Shown: in pieces, positions 29,790-39,231 of the stretch
Position numbering within the stretch: position 1 is the first letter of the stretch
How the letters are laid out: each line of letters opens with the position of its first letter
Origin: CAYNND01 sp964528735
GTDB taxonomy: Bacteria > Patescibacteriota > Minisyncoccia > Phycocordibacterales > UBA2100
Assembly (NCBI GenBank): GCA_964528735.1
Contig: CAZGUV010000003.1
Span: forward strand, 11,885 to 75,884
Reading direction: 5' to 3'
Length of the DNA stretch: 64,000 nucleotides
Position numbers and translations under genes: made by a program
The notes under the pieces: model-generated
The model's database searches: none
The model's input: only the letters and a program-made list of their open reading frames with translations
Told to the model about the DNA's origin: nothing

Positions 29790-31916
29790 CTAGTTAACAG
29801 TAATGACCTGTGTTGCAGAGGTTGTATACGGATAAACCGCGCTTCGCAAGTAAAGAGTATACGTGCCTGGTGCACTGTAATAGTACGTGTAGGTTGAAGT
29901 GCGTGTGCCGCAACTTACCTGCCCTGAACTTGTGACTGGGATTACTTGTGTCTGACCATTGCCGTAATCAAGTACCATATCTGTAGCGGTACATGAAGTT
30001 CCTGAAGTGAGTGTTTGTACCGTTGCCGTAACCATGTATGGGCCACCTGGGACACCATCATTGACTACACTAAGGTAACTACTTCCAATTGGATTTGTAC
30101 TTCCATTGACCGTGAATGCACTGCTGTCTCGAGTTGAAATGATGTTTGGCTGATATCCCGGTGCACAATAGCCAAAACATGCATTTGCTGGAGTATAGAG
30201 AATTGCACGAACAATATATGAGCGACCATGCACAATGTTCGCCCCACAAACACGTCCTGCGTCAGCTACACATGGCTCATTTGAAGGAGGGATTGTCCAG
30301 TTGTAAACACCACTCTGTGCTGAGAGCCCTGTGATGATTCCCGATTCACCAACTGCATTTCCGTTTGCTTCACGGAGCTCAAGTCGGATACGAGCATCTG
30401 ACCATGAACTCGGGAATGTCCAATTGATGTTCAAGTTCTCACCTCGGTTTACCGTCGATGGAGAAACAGTGAGTGACGAGAAGCTTGAATTTGCAGCGGT
30501 GACCGTCACGGTTTGAGAAGATTCGGTGGTGCCGTTTTGGTTTACGAGCCTAACAACATACGTGCCAGCATTACTGTACAGGTGACTCCGTGTCATAGTT
30601 TGTGTACTACTCGTACAGCCAAGGTATTCCATCGTGTCTGAGTTTCCATCTCCCCACTGAACAGTGCCGTATGTGAGTGTGCCGCACACGGTATTACTAC
30701 CTGATGGGATTGTTACATACGCTGTTGCAGTCACCGTGAGCGGATTGGTACCGGTGAGTGGGTTCACGGTAAATCCAGACGGATTAACTCCACCGTTTTG
30801 GTTAATATAGAGCGTTGAGTCACTGAGGTCACACTCGGATGTACCTGCTCGGCAAATTTGTACTCGGTATACTCCACCATAGACACCAGACGGGACAGTC
30901 CATGTGTAACTATTGCCATACACGCCAGTGATGATTGGGTAGTTATACGAAGGATTATTACATGAGTAGATGGTGCATCCGACATAATCACTATTTACGA
31001 GTGAAATATTATAGGTAGATTGACCTCCAGATATCGAGCCGTAATCAGACCATGAAATATTCATGAGATTGCCTGAATAGTACGTGCCGCTATTTGGCTG
31101 GAGTAACTGTAAGTTTCCTGAAGTTGAGTACTGATCGACAACTACTGTCGCTGTTGTAGTCGCACTCATTCCTTGTGTATCAGTTACAGTAATTCGTACG
31201 GTATATGTACCGTAGCTGTAGTAAGAGTGTGTGAATGTTGTTTGCTGGTAGGTCTGACTCTGTGGTGCAGAAATTGAGTTAAGGGTGTCTCCCCACTGTA
31301 TTGAATACGAGAGTGAAGATGATTCTGGATCACTTGCAACGATTGACCATGTTCCTGATTCACCCGAGCGAAGTCGAGTAGGGCCCGTAAAGCTACTGAT
31401 GACTGGCGCACGGTTCTGTGTGTTCCAACTAGGACATCGGTACGAGTTTAGACATCCACGAGTGTCGTATTGAGCAATTGCCTGCTCGCCATACTGACAT
31501 GTGGGCATGACAGGCGCTATAGCCGGACACGCAACACTTCCACCACCTCCGGTACAGCGGCTCGCGACATGACGTCTTGTTGCTGGCCCAAAAACTCCAT
31601 ATCCAGTACTAAACGGCGAACCATAATTAATGATTCCGTATGCCTGCTGGTAGCGCTTAAGTGCAGTCTCAGTTCCACGTCCAAAATATCCAGTATTGTT
31701 ACCGTACGCGAGAAACCCTTGTGAAATCAGATATTCTTGAAGTCGAAACACCGGTCCTCCCTGATACACATCGCGAGCGCCTCGGTAGATAGTAAGCGTT
31801 GTGTCCGGACACGATGTTGGCTGTGCCATAACAAGCGCAGATGCAAACTGCACACCTCCAATAAAGCTGATAAGAAGCGCAGCACTTGCAACGGCACGTC
31901 GTAATGAGTGGGTCAT
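29790..31916 (-). CDS. Large secreted surface protein: PG-binding, PKD and Ig-like repeats
   Basis: 708 aa from the ATG at 31916. Signal peptide 1-31. A PG_binding_1 domain (about 45-115) contains 'VFRLQEYLISQGF...GYFGRGTETALKRYQ'. A short Cys-rich linker follows, then PKD domains ('SIQWGDTLNS...THSYYSYGTYTVRITVTD', 'VQWGDGNSDT...RSHLYSNAGTYVVRLVN', 'YYYSAPGTYTLYLRS') and Ser/Thr-rich Ig-like strands with 'LTVSPSTVNRGENLNINW'. Paired Cys suggest extracytoplasmic disulfides. Same architecture as the truncated protein at 1-1008. Likely attaches to the wall and to host or self surfaces (inference). Confidence 0.82.
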   Translation of the reverse strand: MTHSLRRAVASAALLISFIGGVQFASALVMAQPTSCPDTTLTIYRGARDVYQGGPVFRLQEYLISQGFLAYGNNTGYFGRGTETALKRYQQAYGIINYGSPFSTGYGVFGPATRRHVASRCTGGGGSVACPAIAPVMPTCQYGEQAIAQYDTRGCLNSYRCPSWNTQNRAPVISSFTGPTRLRSGESGTWSIVASDPESSSLSYSIQWGDTLNSISAPQSQTYQQTTFTHSYYSYGTYTVRITVTDTQGMSATTTATVVVDQYSTSGNLQLLQPNSGTYYSGNLMNISWSDYGSISGGQSTYNISLVNSDYVGCTIYSCNNPSYNYPIITGVYGNSYTWTVPSGVYGGVYRVQICRAGTSECDLSDSTLYINQNGGVNPSGFTVNPLTGTNPLTVTATAYVTIPSGSNTVCGTLTYGTVQWGDGNSDTMEYLGCTSSTQTMTRSHLYSNAGTYVVRLVNQNGTTESSQTVTVTAANSSFSSLTVSPSTVNRGENLNINWTFPSSWSDARIRLELREANGNAVGESGIITGLSAQSGVYNWTIPPSNEPCVADAGRVCGANIVHGRSYIVRAILYTPANACFGYCAPGYQPNIISTRDSSAFTVNGSTNPIGSSYLSVVNDGVPGGPYMVTATVQTLTSGTSCTATDMVLDYGNGQTQVIPVTSSGQVSCGTRTSTYTYYYSAPGTYTLYLRSAVYPYTTSATQVITVN

Positions 31917-31968
31917 AGGTAAAATGGTATACCTGTAGAGACGTACGCGCAAGCGAGTTCTTACGTGG

Positions 31969-32736
31969 TTATATACGGGTGACCACCTCGGGCTCACCAT
32001 TAGTTACGATGACCGTATGCTCTTGATGTGCAGACTTTTTGCCGTCTACGGTCACATAGGTATAGCCATCAGAAAGGAGTTTAAGCTTGTTTGAACCGAG
32101 CATAAACATAGGCTCAATCGCGAGCACCATACCCTCAACAAGCAACTCTCCGCTCCCCTTCTTACCCCAGTTATGGATGAACGGCTCTTCATGCACTGAG
32201 CGTCCCACACCATGCCCTCCAAGTTCTTTTGGGAAATGTAACTTATACTTTTTAGCGACTGATTCAACCGCATGCCCGATATCTCCTATGCGATTCCCCG
32301 CACGAGCCTCAAATATACCCGCTTCGAGCGCTTCCTTGGTGCATTCAATCATTCGCTCGACATCCGCAGATACCGCGCCGACGGGAAGTGTAATCGCTGA
32401 GTCTGTAAAAAATCCATTCCACGAAAGTCCGAGGTCGAGAGTGACGATATCACCTTCACTGAGGGTGCGAGCATGTTCATTTGGTATACCATGCACAATT
32501 TCATCATTTACCGAGACGCACAGTGCTGCAGGATATGGGCGCTTGGCACCGCGCGGTGTGTATTTTAAAAATGCTGGCTTACACTCTCGTGCTGATATCA
32601 TTTCTCGCGCTCTATCCTCTAGTGTTTGTGTCGAGACACCCGGCACCACATAGTCACGAAGTAAATCAAGGACTTCACCGAGATATTTCCCGCTCGTGCG
32701 AATCCCTTCCCGCTCTGTTTCGGTACGAATAATCAT
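31969..32736 (-). CDS. map: Methionine aminopeptidase type I
   Basis: 255 aa. Metal ligands are visible in 'DLGLSWNGFFTDSAITL' (two Asp), 'GGHGVGRSVHEEP' (His), 'AIEPMF' (Glu) and 'SAHQEHTVIV' (Glu); the 'SVNDEIVHGIP' strand is standard. Removes initiator Met in the cytoplasm. Starts 2 bp after adk. In many bacteria adk-map follows secY; here that pair has moved about 4 kb away from secY with other genes between. Confidence 0.97.
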   Translation of the reverse strand: MIIRTETEREGIRTSGKYLGEVLDLLRDYVVPGVSTQTLEDRAREMISARECKPAFLKYTPRGAKRPYPAALCVSVNDEIVHGIPNEHARTLSEGDIVTLDLGLSWNGFFTDSAITLPVGAVSADVERMIECTKEALEAGIFEARAGNRIGDIGHAVESVAKKYKLHFPKELGGHGVGRSVHEEPFIHNWGKKGSGELLVEGMVLAIEPMFMLGSNKLKLLSDGYTYVTVDGKKSAHQEHTVIVTNGEPEVVTRI

Positions 32737-32738
32737 AA

Positions 32739-33326
32739 TTAGAGACCGAGCGCTTTCATAATATCAGCGTGCACCGACTCAACCGATTGGTCACCGTTAA
32801 TTCGATGGATCGAGCGACCACGACTTTCCATGAGCGCGAGCTGTGGAGCAACATCTGTCTTATACCACGCAAGTCGATTCGCAATACCTTCTGGTGTGTC
32901 ATCGTTTCTACCACGCGCAAGGAGGCGTTTGGTTGCCTCAGCGTCAGTGAGATCGAGTGAAATCAGGTGGTAGTTACCGCGCCCATAAAATACCATCGCG
33001 TCATCAAATCCACGGGTCTGGTCGTCACCTCTACACAATCCATCTGCGATAATGTGTTCTTTGTTTGTCACTATACCTTCTGCAAATACTTTTGTTGAAA
33101 GGTAGACCGGCATGAAGTCAGGCATGCGCTTGCCAACATTTATAATCTCTCCCGTAAGGTTTCCTGTGATTGAGCCTGTTGCAACAGATGCACGCAAGAG
33201 TGCCCCCATATCAATATGAATGACAGGCTCTTGTGAGAGCGCCTTTATTGCATCAATAAGGAGTTTTACCTGTGTACCCTTACCTGAGCCTTGTACCCCA
33301 AAAAATAATACCGTGAGCGGTTGCAT
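32739..33326 (-). CDS. adk: Adenylate kinase (short-LID type)
   Basis: 195 aa from the ATG at 33326, 7 nt after a TATACT box; the frame extends to 33476 but that would cross the divergent promoter. Walker A 'FFGVQGSGKGTQ' (about 7-18), the AMP-binding strand 'MGALLRASVATGSITGNLTGEIINVGKRMPD', and 'LLARGRNDDTPEGIANRL' for the lid region. There is no Cys4 zinc finger in the LID. Equilibrates ATP+AMP with 2 ADP. Confidence 0.93.
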   Translation of the reverse strand: MQPLTVLFFGVQGSGKGTQVKLLIDAIKALSQEPVIHIDMGALLRASVATGSITGNLTGEIINVGKRMPDFMPVYLSTKVFAEGIVTNKEHIIADGLCRGDDQTRGFDDAMVFYGRGNYHLISLDLTDAEATKRLLARGRNDDTPEGIANRLAWYKTDVAPQLALMESRGRSIHRINGDQSVESVHADIMKALGL

Positions 33327-33333
33327 GGGGCTC

Positions 33334-33339
33334 AGTATA
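33334..33339 (-). promoter_or_regulatory. -10 box of adk
   Basis: TATACT on the minus strand, 7 nt before the ATG at 33326. Confidence 0.55.
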
Positions 33340-33383
33340 CTCATTTTTACCAAAAAGTGAATGATGAACGGCCCCGAAGAGGA

Positions 33384-33389
33384 TATACT
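33384..33389 (+). promoter_or_regulatory. -10 box of the 300-aa kinase-like gene (leaderless type)
   Basis: TATACT exactly 6 nt before the ATG at 33396; divergent from adk. Confidence 0.6.
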
Positions 33390-33395
33390 ATACTC

Positions 33396-34298
33396 ATGGC
33401 CCCGCTTCGCCACGCACGCATAGGTATTCAAAAAGTAAAAGATGTTCTTGCGGGTAATCGTCCCCAATCGCCCCACGAGGTATACAAAGCGCTCCCATGG
33501 GTTAGTACAGGTGNNNNNNNNNNCTACCCACTCTATGTATGTAGGAATGCGCTCCCTCCTCCACTACGGAGGATGCTCTTGCTCTACACCAGAGACCTCG
33601 ACCCCGGCCAAGTGAAGAGTGCCTTCAAAAAGGCATACACAGTACCTGACGCTCCTCAAGCCACTGGCTCAAGCTACGAGCTGTACGTATTTCGATCGAA
33701 GAAGGATACATACCCCGATCTTGCAGTTCGAATACACAAAAACATTGAAGACGCTGAGGAGCTCAACTCAGTCGCACAAGCAGCACATCAATGGCATCAA
33801 GAACAGCTGGGTGAACTAGTCTCATGGCAGGCACATGCGCTCCGTTCTCTGGGAGGCAAGAAAAAGCACCACATCACGGTGTCCGAGTACAGCGAAATTG
33901 TGGGCGATATTTGCGCTGGTCATTCAAAATCAGCACTGAGACATATAGAACTCTTGCTCGCGACAGGAGGCGAGCGCGTTCAAAAGCAATTTGTGAACCT
34001 AGTAGAAAAAATGCGCTCACTCATGGAACAAGGTGTATTTTTGGATATTGGTGGTTCAAACAATATTGTATTCTGCAAAAAAGGAAATGACCCCAAACTC
34101 TTCCTGCGTGTAGTTGATACAGGACTCATTGGGTTACACGTCGACGCACCAGCTTCAATTCGGGACGATCTCTCTCGTCGAGGTATTTACTCATCTAAGG
34201 TGAGTGACGAGGGTGGCGAAGGTACATGGAGCAAGGACAAGTATGTGGGATATCTGGCTATGCTTGAGCGTATTGCAGACACATACAAGGGCAGGTAA
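33396..34298 (+). CDS. Kinase-fold-like hypothetical protein, interrupted by an assembly gap
   Basis: About 300 codons with ten N at 33514-33523, so the length and the residues around 40-43 are unknown; the frame is the same on both sides if the gap is really 10 nt. The stretch 'LDIGGSNNIVF...LFLRVVDTGLIGLHV' (about 226-264) resembles the catalytic/metal loop of kinase-like proteins (D-x4-N followed by D-T-G). A DTG also occurs in the 243-aa protein at 1500-2231. No clear Walker or other motif. The start is fixed by the -10 box 6 nt upstream. Function unknown. Confidence 0.5.
   Translation: MAPLRHARIGIQKVKDVLAGNRPQSPHEVYKALPWVSTGXXXXYPLYVCRNALPPPLRRMLLLYTRDLDPGQVKSAFKKAYTVPDAPQATGSSYELYVFRSKKDTYPDLAVRIHKNIEDAEELNSVAQAAHQWHQEQLGELVSWQAHALRSLGGKKKHHITVSEYSEIVGDICAGHSKSALRHIELLLATGGERVQKQFVNLVEKMRSLMEQGVFLDIGGSNNIVFCKKGNDPKLFLRVVDTGLIGLHVDAPASIRDDLSRRGIYSSKVSDEGGEGTWSKDKYVGYLAMLERIADTYKGR
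33514..33523. other. Assembly gap (ten N)
   Basis: Ten consecutive N inside a coding frame. A fixed-size placeholder is typical of scaffolding, so the true distance may differ from 10 nt. Confidence 0.95.
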
Positions 34299-34325
34299 AT
34301 GGTTTCGTTTCTTGCCCCACTGTGC

Positions 34326-34331
34326 TAGAGT
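34326..34331 (+). promoter_or_regulatory. -10 box of the UMP-kinase-like gene (leaderless type)
   Basis: TGCTAGAGT extended -10, hexamer 6 nt before the ATG at 34338. Confidence 0.5.
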
Positions 34332-34337
34332 ACCGCA

Positions 34338-35033
34338 ATGTCAACACCACTCGCTGCCCCAGTTATTATCTCTCTCGGAGGATCACTCATTGTTCCTGAT
34401 CAAATCGACACTCATTTCCTCTCTTCATTTAAGACAATGATAGGAAGACGTATACAGAACGGCGAACGTTTCGTGCTTGTAGTTGGCGGAGGGAAGACTG
34501 CACGAATTTACCAAGACGCAGCACAGACGGTTACCTCAGTCACCGATGAGGACAAAGATTGGATAGGTATTCATGCGACGCGTATCAACGCACAGCTCAT
34601 GAGAACAATCTTTGTTGATAGCGCACATCCTGAGATTGTGACCGACCCTGAGCACGTACCTTTTTACACCGAACCTATACTTATTGCAGCAGGCTGGAGA
34701 CCAGGCAGATCAACTGATTTCATGGCAATAAAGCTCGCACAAAAGCTCGGCGCAACAACAGTGCTCAATCTTTCAAATATTGACCAAGTGTATACTGCTG
34801 ACCCCCGAGTCGACGCCACTGCCCAGCCAATCAAAAAAATTACCTGGGAAGACTACATTAAGATAATACCGACCGAGTGGAAACCTGGACTTTCAAGCCC
34901 ATTTGACCCTATCGCCTCACGAGAGGCAGCTGCACACAATATTTCAGTATCAATTATCAATGGCGCACATCTTGAGCGCGTTGATGCATGTCTTGATGCG
35001 CAGGATTTCCTCGGGAGTACTATCTCTAACTAA
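34338..35033 (+). CDS. pyrH: Amino-acid-kinase-fold UMP kinase (archaeal-like PyrH)
   Basis: 231 aa. 'VIISLGGSLIVP' (about 9-20) is the amino-acid-kinase phosphate loop, and 'LVVGGGKTARIYQDAA' and 'GWRPGRSTDFMAIKLAQKLGATTVLNLSNIDQVYTADPR' follow. The 'G-W-x-P-G-x-S-T-D' stretch and length fit the short UMP kinases found in archaea and CPR rather than the enterobacterial PyrH. Makes UDP from UMP. Its 3' end overlaps convergent gmk by 8 bp. Confidence 0.88.
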   Translation: MSTPLAAPVIISLGGSLIVPDQIDTHFLSSFKTMIGRRIQNGERFVLVVGGGKTARIYQDAAQTVTSVTDEDKDWIGIHATRINAQLMRTIFVDSAHPEIVTDPEHVPFYTEPILIAAGWRPGRSTDFMAIKLAQKLGATTVLNLSNIDQVYTADPRVDATAQPIKKITWEDYIKIIPTEWKPGLSSPFDPIASREAAAHNISVSIINGAHLERVDACLDAQDFLGSTISN

Positions 35034-35601
35034 CGTATCCGCCACTCTTCAATATTGAAAGTGCAGAGGCGACAGCATCTTCAAGTGCACCGTCTCCATT
35101 TACAATTCGATGATCATACCACGGTGCATCGTTTTTGAGCTCTTCTTCAGTAATTCGTTTCCTCTCCTCCCACTCAGTATCTGACATGTCGCTTCGCGCA
35201 CGAATTCTCTTTTCAAATTCATCAATTGAGCGTGGCTCAATAAACAGCGTAAGCGCACCGTAGTGCTCTTTCATGTATTTTGCACCAACAATCTGAAGCA
35301 CACAAAAAACAAGCTTCCCTTCTTGAATCCGCACATCAATATCTGGCTTGTAGGTACCGTAGTATGTATCTGTCGCTGCACGATGGTAATACTCAAGAAT
35401 ATTTCCTGCGGCAAGTTCTTGTTTGAAGCGGGTATTATCCATGAAGTGATAATTGACTCCATCAACCTCTCCAGGGCGTGGAGCACGTGTTGTTGCTGTC
35501 ACCATAAGCGTAGCATCAGGGATGCGCTTCATGAGCTCACGCACAACGGTGTCCTTACCGCTTCCTGCGGGACCCGCGATGACGACAACTCTCGGTTTCA
35601 T
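35026..35601 (-). CDS. gmk: Guanylate kinase
   Basis: 191 aa. P-loop 'GPAGSGKDTV' (about 10-19; Asp where Ser/Thr is usual), 'TATTRAPRPGEVDGVNYHFM' GMP-binding block, 'GNILEYYHRAATDTYYGT' and a helical C-terminus. Converts GMP to GDP. Transcribed after the ABC exporter gene with 9 bp between them. Confidence 0.93.
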   Translation of the reverse strand: MKPRVVVIAGPAGSGKDTVVRELMKRIPDATLMVTATTRAPRPGEVDGVNYHFMDNTRFKQELAAGNILEYYHRAATDTYYGTYKPDIDVRIQEGKLVFCVLQIVGAKYMKEHYGALTLFIEPRSIDEFEKRIRARSDMSDTEWEERKRITEEELKNDAPWYDHRIVNGDGALEDAVASALSILKSGGYVS

Positions 35602-35610
35602 TGCGCAGGA

Positions 35611-37395
35611 CTATACCACAGGAGCTGTTCGTTTGGTACTACTTTGGTACGACTCCCATGTCTTTTTGAAATGCGTGTTGCGCTGTAATAACTCGTCAAA
35701 TGTCCCCTCATCTTCTAGCTTCCCTCCTGCAAATATACAAATACGGTCAAAGTATTTGAGAAGATTCATCTTGTGAATGGACGCGATGACCGCGTGATTT
35801 TTGAAATGCGTACAGAGTCCTTCATAAATTTTTGCTTCTGTATCTGGATCAACTGAACTGGTTGACTCATCAAGCAGCACGATGTCTTTCCCTTCTGAAA
35901 ACAAGAGTGCTCGAGCAAGAGCAAGCCGTTGCTTCTGCCCGCCTGAGAGATTCACGCCTTTTTCGTTTATCTGTGAATCAAGCCCTCTCGGGAGCAGTTT
36001 CACCACCTGCGTACACTGCGCCAAATCAAGCGAGCGCTGTATGTTTTTCTCATCGAAGTCGATTCCGAGAGTTATATTTTCTCTGATTGTAGCTGCGAAT
36101 ACTTCGGGTTCTTGTGGGACAAGCATGGTACGAGCATTCACCGAACTAAAAGAAATTGGCACTGCCTTCTTGTTGTCATACGACACCATGCCCGTAGCAC
36201 TTTCATACATGCCGTGTAACACCTTAAGTAGTGTCGTCTTCCCCGAACCTGACGCCCCAATGAGCGCAATTCGTTCACCCTTCTTAATCGAAAGTTTTGC
36301 ACTTTTGACGGCAGCACTCTTCTGCCCATCGTAGCGAAAGGCTATGTCTGAAAACAGTACTGTCTTCCACTGAGGAATACTTTTCCTTTTTTCAGGAGCC
36401 TGAAACGCGCTCTCAAGAAGCTCAGCGTTTCGCACACGAGTGCGGCGCACGAGTATGTTTTCATATTCTGAGCAAAATGAATAGAATACATCACTGACTT
36501 GTCGCAAATATGTCCAGAGCGCAGTGATTGTACCGACAGCAACGATTTCTCCTGTCGATGCGTGCTCGTACAAGTAGTAAGCAATCGGAATAACAGAAAC
36601 GAGACTGATGAGCATATCTGCAGTAAACCATTTTGTTTCACCAAGTTTTACGTTTGATGTAAATACATCCTTTGGCTTCTGCACTGTCGATACGATGTCC
36701 TGCAAAAGAGGCTTCTGAATGCGGAGGATTGTCGCTGTTGTGATGTTTGAAACAATATCGAATACCTTTGCCTGGATGCGGTTCTCCATCTTGTGTAACT
36801 GACTGTATTGAGCAACGAGCTTCCTATCAAATAAAAATACGGTAGTAAACGTGATGACTGCACCAAAGAGGAGTATAAATGCGACTGGGAAACCGTATAC
36901 CAGCAAAATACAGAATGTCCCCACAATACGAACAATGATGGTGATCACTTGAAAAATATTGTCGGAAAAATTCATCATTCCATCTGAACCCTTGTTTATC
37001 TTATCTATCACATCTCCACTTTCACGCTCCCCGTGCCACGCAAGACCCTGATTAAGCACTCCCTGCATCAGAAACTTGTGATACTGAGCGCGCACGAAAA
37101 ATGCGTGGGTACGTTCAACATAGCGCCCGGTCCAGTGAAACAACCAGAAACCGAGGTTGATAAATACAATCCAGCTCAGCGTACCGTAGAGTCTCGGAAG
37201 AGTTTCAAATGTTACGCCGTTTTGCTGAATCATATCAATAAACACACCCATCACATACGGCCATGTCATATTGATGAGCTGCGCTACAGTCAAAAGAAGT
37301 GTGTATAAGATAATGTATTTTCTCCTCCCTGCCGAAAGCCCCCACATCTTTATGAAAAGGTAGGTTGTCGGCTCATGTCGAAGAAAACTCAACAT
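35611..37395 (-). CDS. ABC exporter, fused permease-ATPase
   Basis: 594 aa from the ATG at 37395 (TACGAT box 6 nt upstream). Six membrane helices (to about 310) of the ABC type 1 exporter fold, then the NBD: Walker A 'GASGSGKTTL', Q-loop 'LVPQEPEVFAATIRENI', signature 'LSGGQKQRLALARAL', Walker B 'DIVLLDESTSSVDP' and the H-loop His in 'VIASIHKMNLL'. Acts as a homo- or heterodimer. The substrate (lipid, peptide or drug) cannot be read; there is no peptidase domain. Confidence 0.92.
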   Translation of the reverse strand: MLSFLRHEPTTYLFIKMWGLSAGRRKYIILYTLLLTVAQLINMTWPYVMGVFIDMIQQNGVTFETLPRLYGTLSWIVFINLGFWLFHWTGRYVERTHAFFVRAQYHKFLMQGVLNQGLAWHGERESGDVIDKINKGSDGMMNFSDNIFQVITIIVRIVGTFCILLVYGFPVAFILLFGAVITFTTVFLFDRKLVAQYSQLHKMENRIQAKVFDIVSNITTATILRIQKPLLQDIVSTVQKPKDVFTSNVKLGETKWFTADMLISLVSVIPIAYYLYEHASTGEIVAVGTITALWTYLRQVSDVFYSFCSEYENILVRRTRVRNAELLESAFQAPEKRKSIPQWKTVLFSDIAFRYDGQKSAAVKSAKLSIKKGERIALIGASGSGKTTLLKVLHGMYESATGMVSYDNKKAVPISFSSVNARTMLVPQEPEVFAATIRENITLGIDFDEKNIQRSLDLAQCTQVVKLLPRGLDSQINEKGVNLSGGQKQRLALARALLFSEGKDIVLLDESTSSVDPDTEAKIYEGLCTHFKNHAVIASIHKMNLLKYFDRICIFAGGKLEDEGTFDELLQRNTHFKKTWESYQSSTKRTAPVV

Positions 37396-37401
37396 TGCGT
37401 A

Positions 37402-37407
37402 ATCGTA
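37402..37407 (-). promoter_or_regulatory. -10 box of the ABC exporter gene (leaderless type)
   Basis: TGCTACGAT extended -10 on the minus strand; hexamer exactly 6 nt before the ATG at 37395. Confidence 0.55.
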
Positions 37408-37427
37408 GCATGGAAAAAAATGCAACT

Positions 37428-37454
37428 AAAAACCCGCAGTGACTGCGGGTTTTA
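37428..37454 (-). terminator. Terminator of the spc operon (after secY)
   Basis: AAAACCCGCAG-TGA-CTGCGGGTTTT, with T-runs on both strands; 18 bp after the secY stop. Confidence 0.85.
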
Positions 37455-37472
37455 GAAACAAGACGAAATTGC

Positions 37473-38744
37473 TTAGTATTCTCGAACTGAGAGCTGAGCG
37501 TCAACTTTCTTGATGACATCAAGCACCACTGAAACCACAATCAAGAGTGCCGTACCTCCGACTGCAAGCATCGCTGTGCCAGTCAATGACTGGAGCACAA
37601 TCGGCAAGACCGCAATAACTGCGAGGAATAATGCACCGAAGAATGTAGTGCGAGTGATTATATGTGCCAAGTGCTCAGATGTCGCTGTACCTGGACGAAC
37701 TCCCGGAACAAAACCTCCACTCTTCTGCAAATTCTCTGCAATCTTATCTGGATCAAACGTTACTGCTGTGTAGAAGTACGTAAAGATGAAGACGAGGACG
37801 AAGTAGAACAATCCGTACCACAAATCTTGCTGCAAGAAGTTCACTACTGTCTGCGCGCCCTGTGCTATTGCACCAGGAGCGAGACGAGTGAGCACTGCCG
37901 CAACCATTTGAGGCAAGATAAGCAATGAGAGCGCAAAGATAATCGGTATAACACCAGCCTGGTTCACACGAATAGGAAGGTATGTTGCGTTTCCACCACG
38001 AACTGCTCCTCCGTGACTCTGACGTGCGTACATGACCGGTACTGGACGTTCTGCTTCTGAGATGAACACCACCGCTGCTGTGGTAATGAGTGCAAGCGCT
38101 GCGACACCAAGATATGTTGGGAGCTGTGCGACGTCAAAAGTAAACGCGAGCTGACCGAGAGTTGCAGGAAGTGCTGATACGATACCGGCAAAAATGATGA
38201 GTGATACACCATTGCCGATACCAAACTCAGTGATAAGTTCACCAATCCACATAAGGAGGAGTGAACCTGCTGCGATCATACACACGTTTGCAAATGTATG
38301 CATGAAATCAAGTTGTGCAACGACACCTTGCTGTTGCAAGAGCGCCAAGAACGCAAAGCCCTGGATGAACGCGAGTGGTACTGCAAGCTGTCTACCCCAC
38401 TGGGTAAACTTCATGCGACCCGCCTCACCTTCTTCTTGATACATCTGCTTCATCTGAGGTGAAAGTACCGTCATCAACTGCATGATGATAGATGCAGTAA
38501 TGTACGGACCTACACCAAGCATTACAATTGAAAGGTTTGAGAAACCACCACCTGAAAAGACATTCAAAAGTGAGAAGAACTGATTTTGCGCAAAGAACTC
38601 TTGCAACCGAGCGACGTCGACTCCTGGAATAGGAAGTGCGGCGAGCAATCGAAAGAGTGCGAGCGCTCCGAGCATGAAGAGTACACGATTTCTCAGTGTC
38701 TCATCAGTGAATACCGTCTTTACTTTTGCAATAAATGAGTTCAT
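37473..38744 (-). CDS. secY: Preprotein translocase subunit SecY
   Basis: 423 aa with ten membrane helices. Typical blocks 'RLLAALPIPGVD', 'NLSIVMLGVGPYITASIIMQL', 'NGVSLIIFAGIV' and 'GGFVPGVRPGTATSEHL'. Forms the protein-conducting channel with SecE/G. Last gene of the spc-type unit, 10 bp after rplO. adk and map, usual partners here, are elsewhere in this window. Confidence 0.97.
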   Translation of the reverse strand: MNSFIAKVKTVFTDETLRNRVLFMLGALALFRLLAALPIPGVDVARLQEFFAQNQFFSLLNVFSGGGFSNLSIVMLGVGPYITASIIMQLMTVLSPQMKQMYQEEGEAGRMKFTQWGRQLAVPLAFIQGFAFLALLQQQGVVAQLDFMHTFANVCMIAAGSLLLMWIGELITEFGIGNGVSLIIFAGIVSALPATLGQLAFTFDVAQLPTYLGVAALALITTAAVVFISEAERPVPVMYARQSHGGAVRGGNATYLPIRVNQAGVIPIIFALSLLILPQMVAAVLTRLAPGAIAQGAQTVVNFLQQDLWYGLFYFVLVFIFTYFYTAVTFDPDKIAENLQKSGGFVPGVRPGTATSEHLAHIITRTTFFGALFLAVIAVLPIVLQSLTGTAMLAVGGTALLIVVSVVLDVIKKVDAQLSVREY

Positions 38745-38754
38745 AGCGAGTCTA

Positions 38755-39213
38755 TTATTCAGCTATTGTACCACCCGCCTTTTCAATAGCGAGTTTAGCG
38801 CCAGCTGAGACCTCACATCCTTGTACTGTAACTGCCTTCTTGATTCCATCCTTTCCGAGAATCTTCACGCGAGGCGCAGTGCGGCCACTCATAACAATGA
38901 CGCCCATTTTTGCCAAGCTTTCAGGTGAAACGGTGTCTCCTGCTTTGAAGTAACTCTCGATAGTTGCGAGTGAAAGTGGGAATGCATCAGGGCGATCAGT
39001 AAATACTGTTCGCGCGCGATTCTTTCCATATCCACGTCGCTTTGGAAGCTTCTTGATCATGTCTCGAACTTCTGGTCGCTTTTTGTGACCAGCACGTGCG
39101 TTTTGACCTTTGGTTCCTTTACCAGAAGTCTTACCACGCTTACCACCACGTCCTACGCGCTTTTGATCGCGTTTTCCGCCGAGGCTTTTGAGTGTATTGA
39201 GTAACTTTGTCAT
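38755..39213 (-). CDS. rplO: Ribosomal protein uL15
   Basis: 152 aa. The Gly/Arg-rich N-terminus 'KRVGRGGKRGKTSGKGTKGQNARAG' is diagnostic. Directly downstream of rpsE: the rpmD (L30) gene normally found between them is missing, as known for CPR bacteria. Confidence 0.97.
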   Translation of the reverse strand: MTKLLNTLKSLGGKRDQKRVGRGGKRGKTSGKGTKGQNARAGHKKRPEVRDMIKKLPKRRGYGKNRARTVFTDRPDAFPLSLATIESYFKAGDTVSPESLAKMGVIVMSGRTAPRVKILGKDGIKKAVTVQGCEVSAGAKLAIEKAGGTIAE

Positions 39214-39231
39214 AACGTTCTGTGATGTCTA

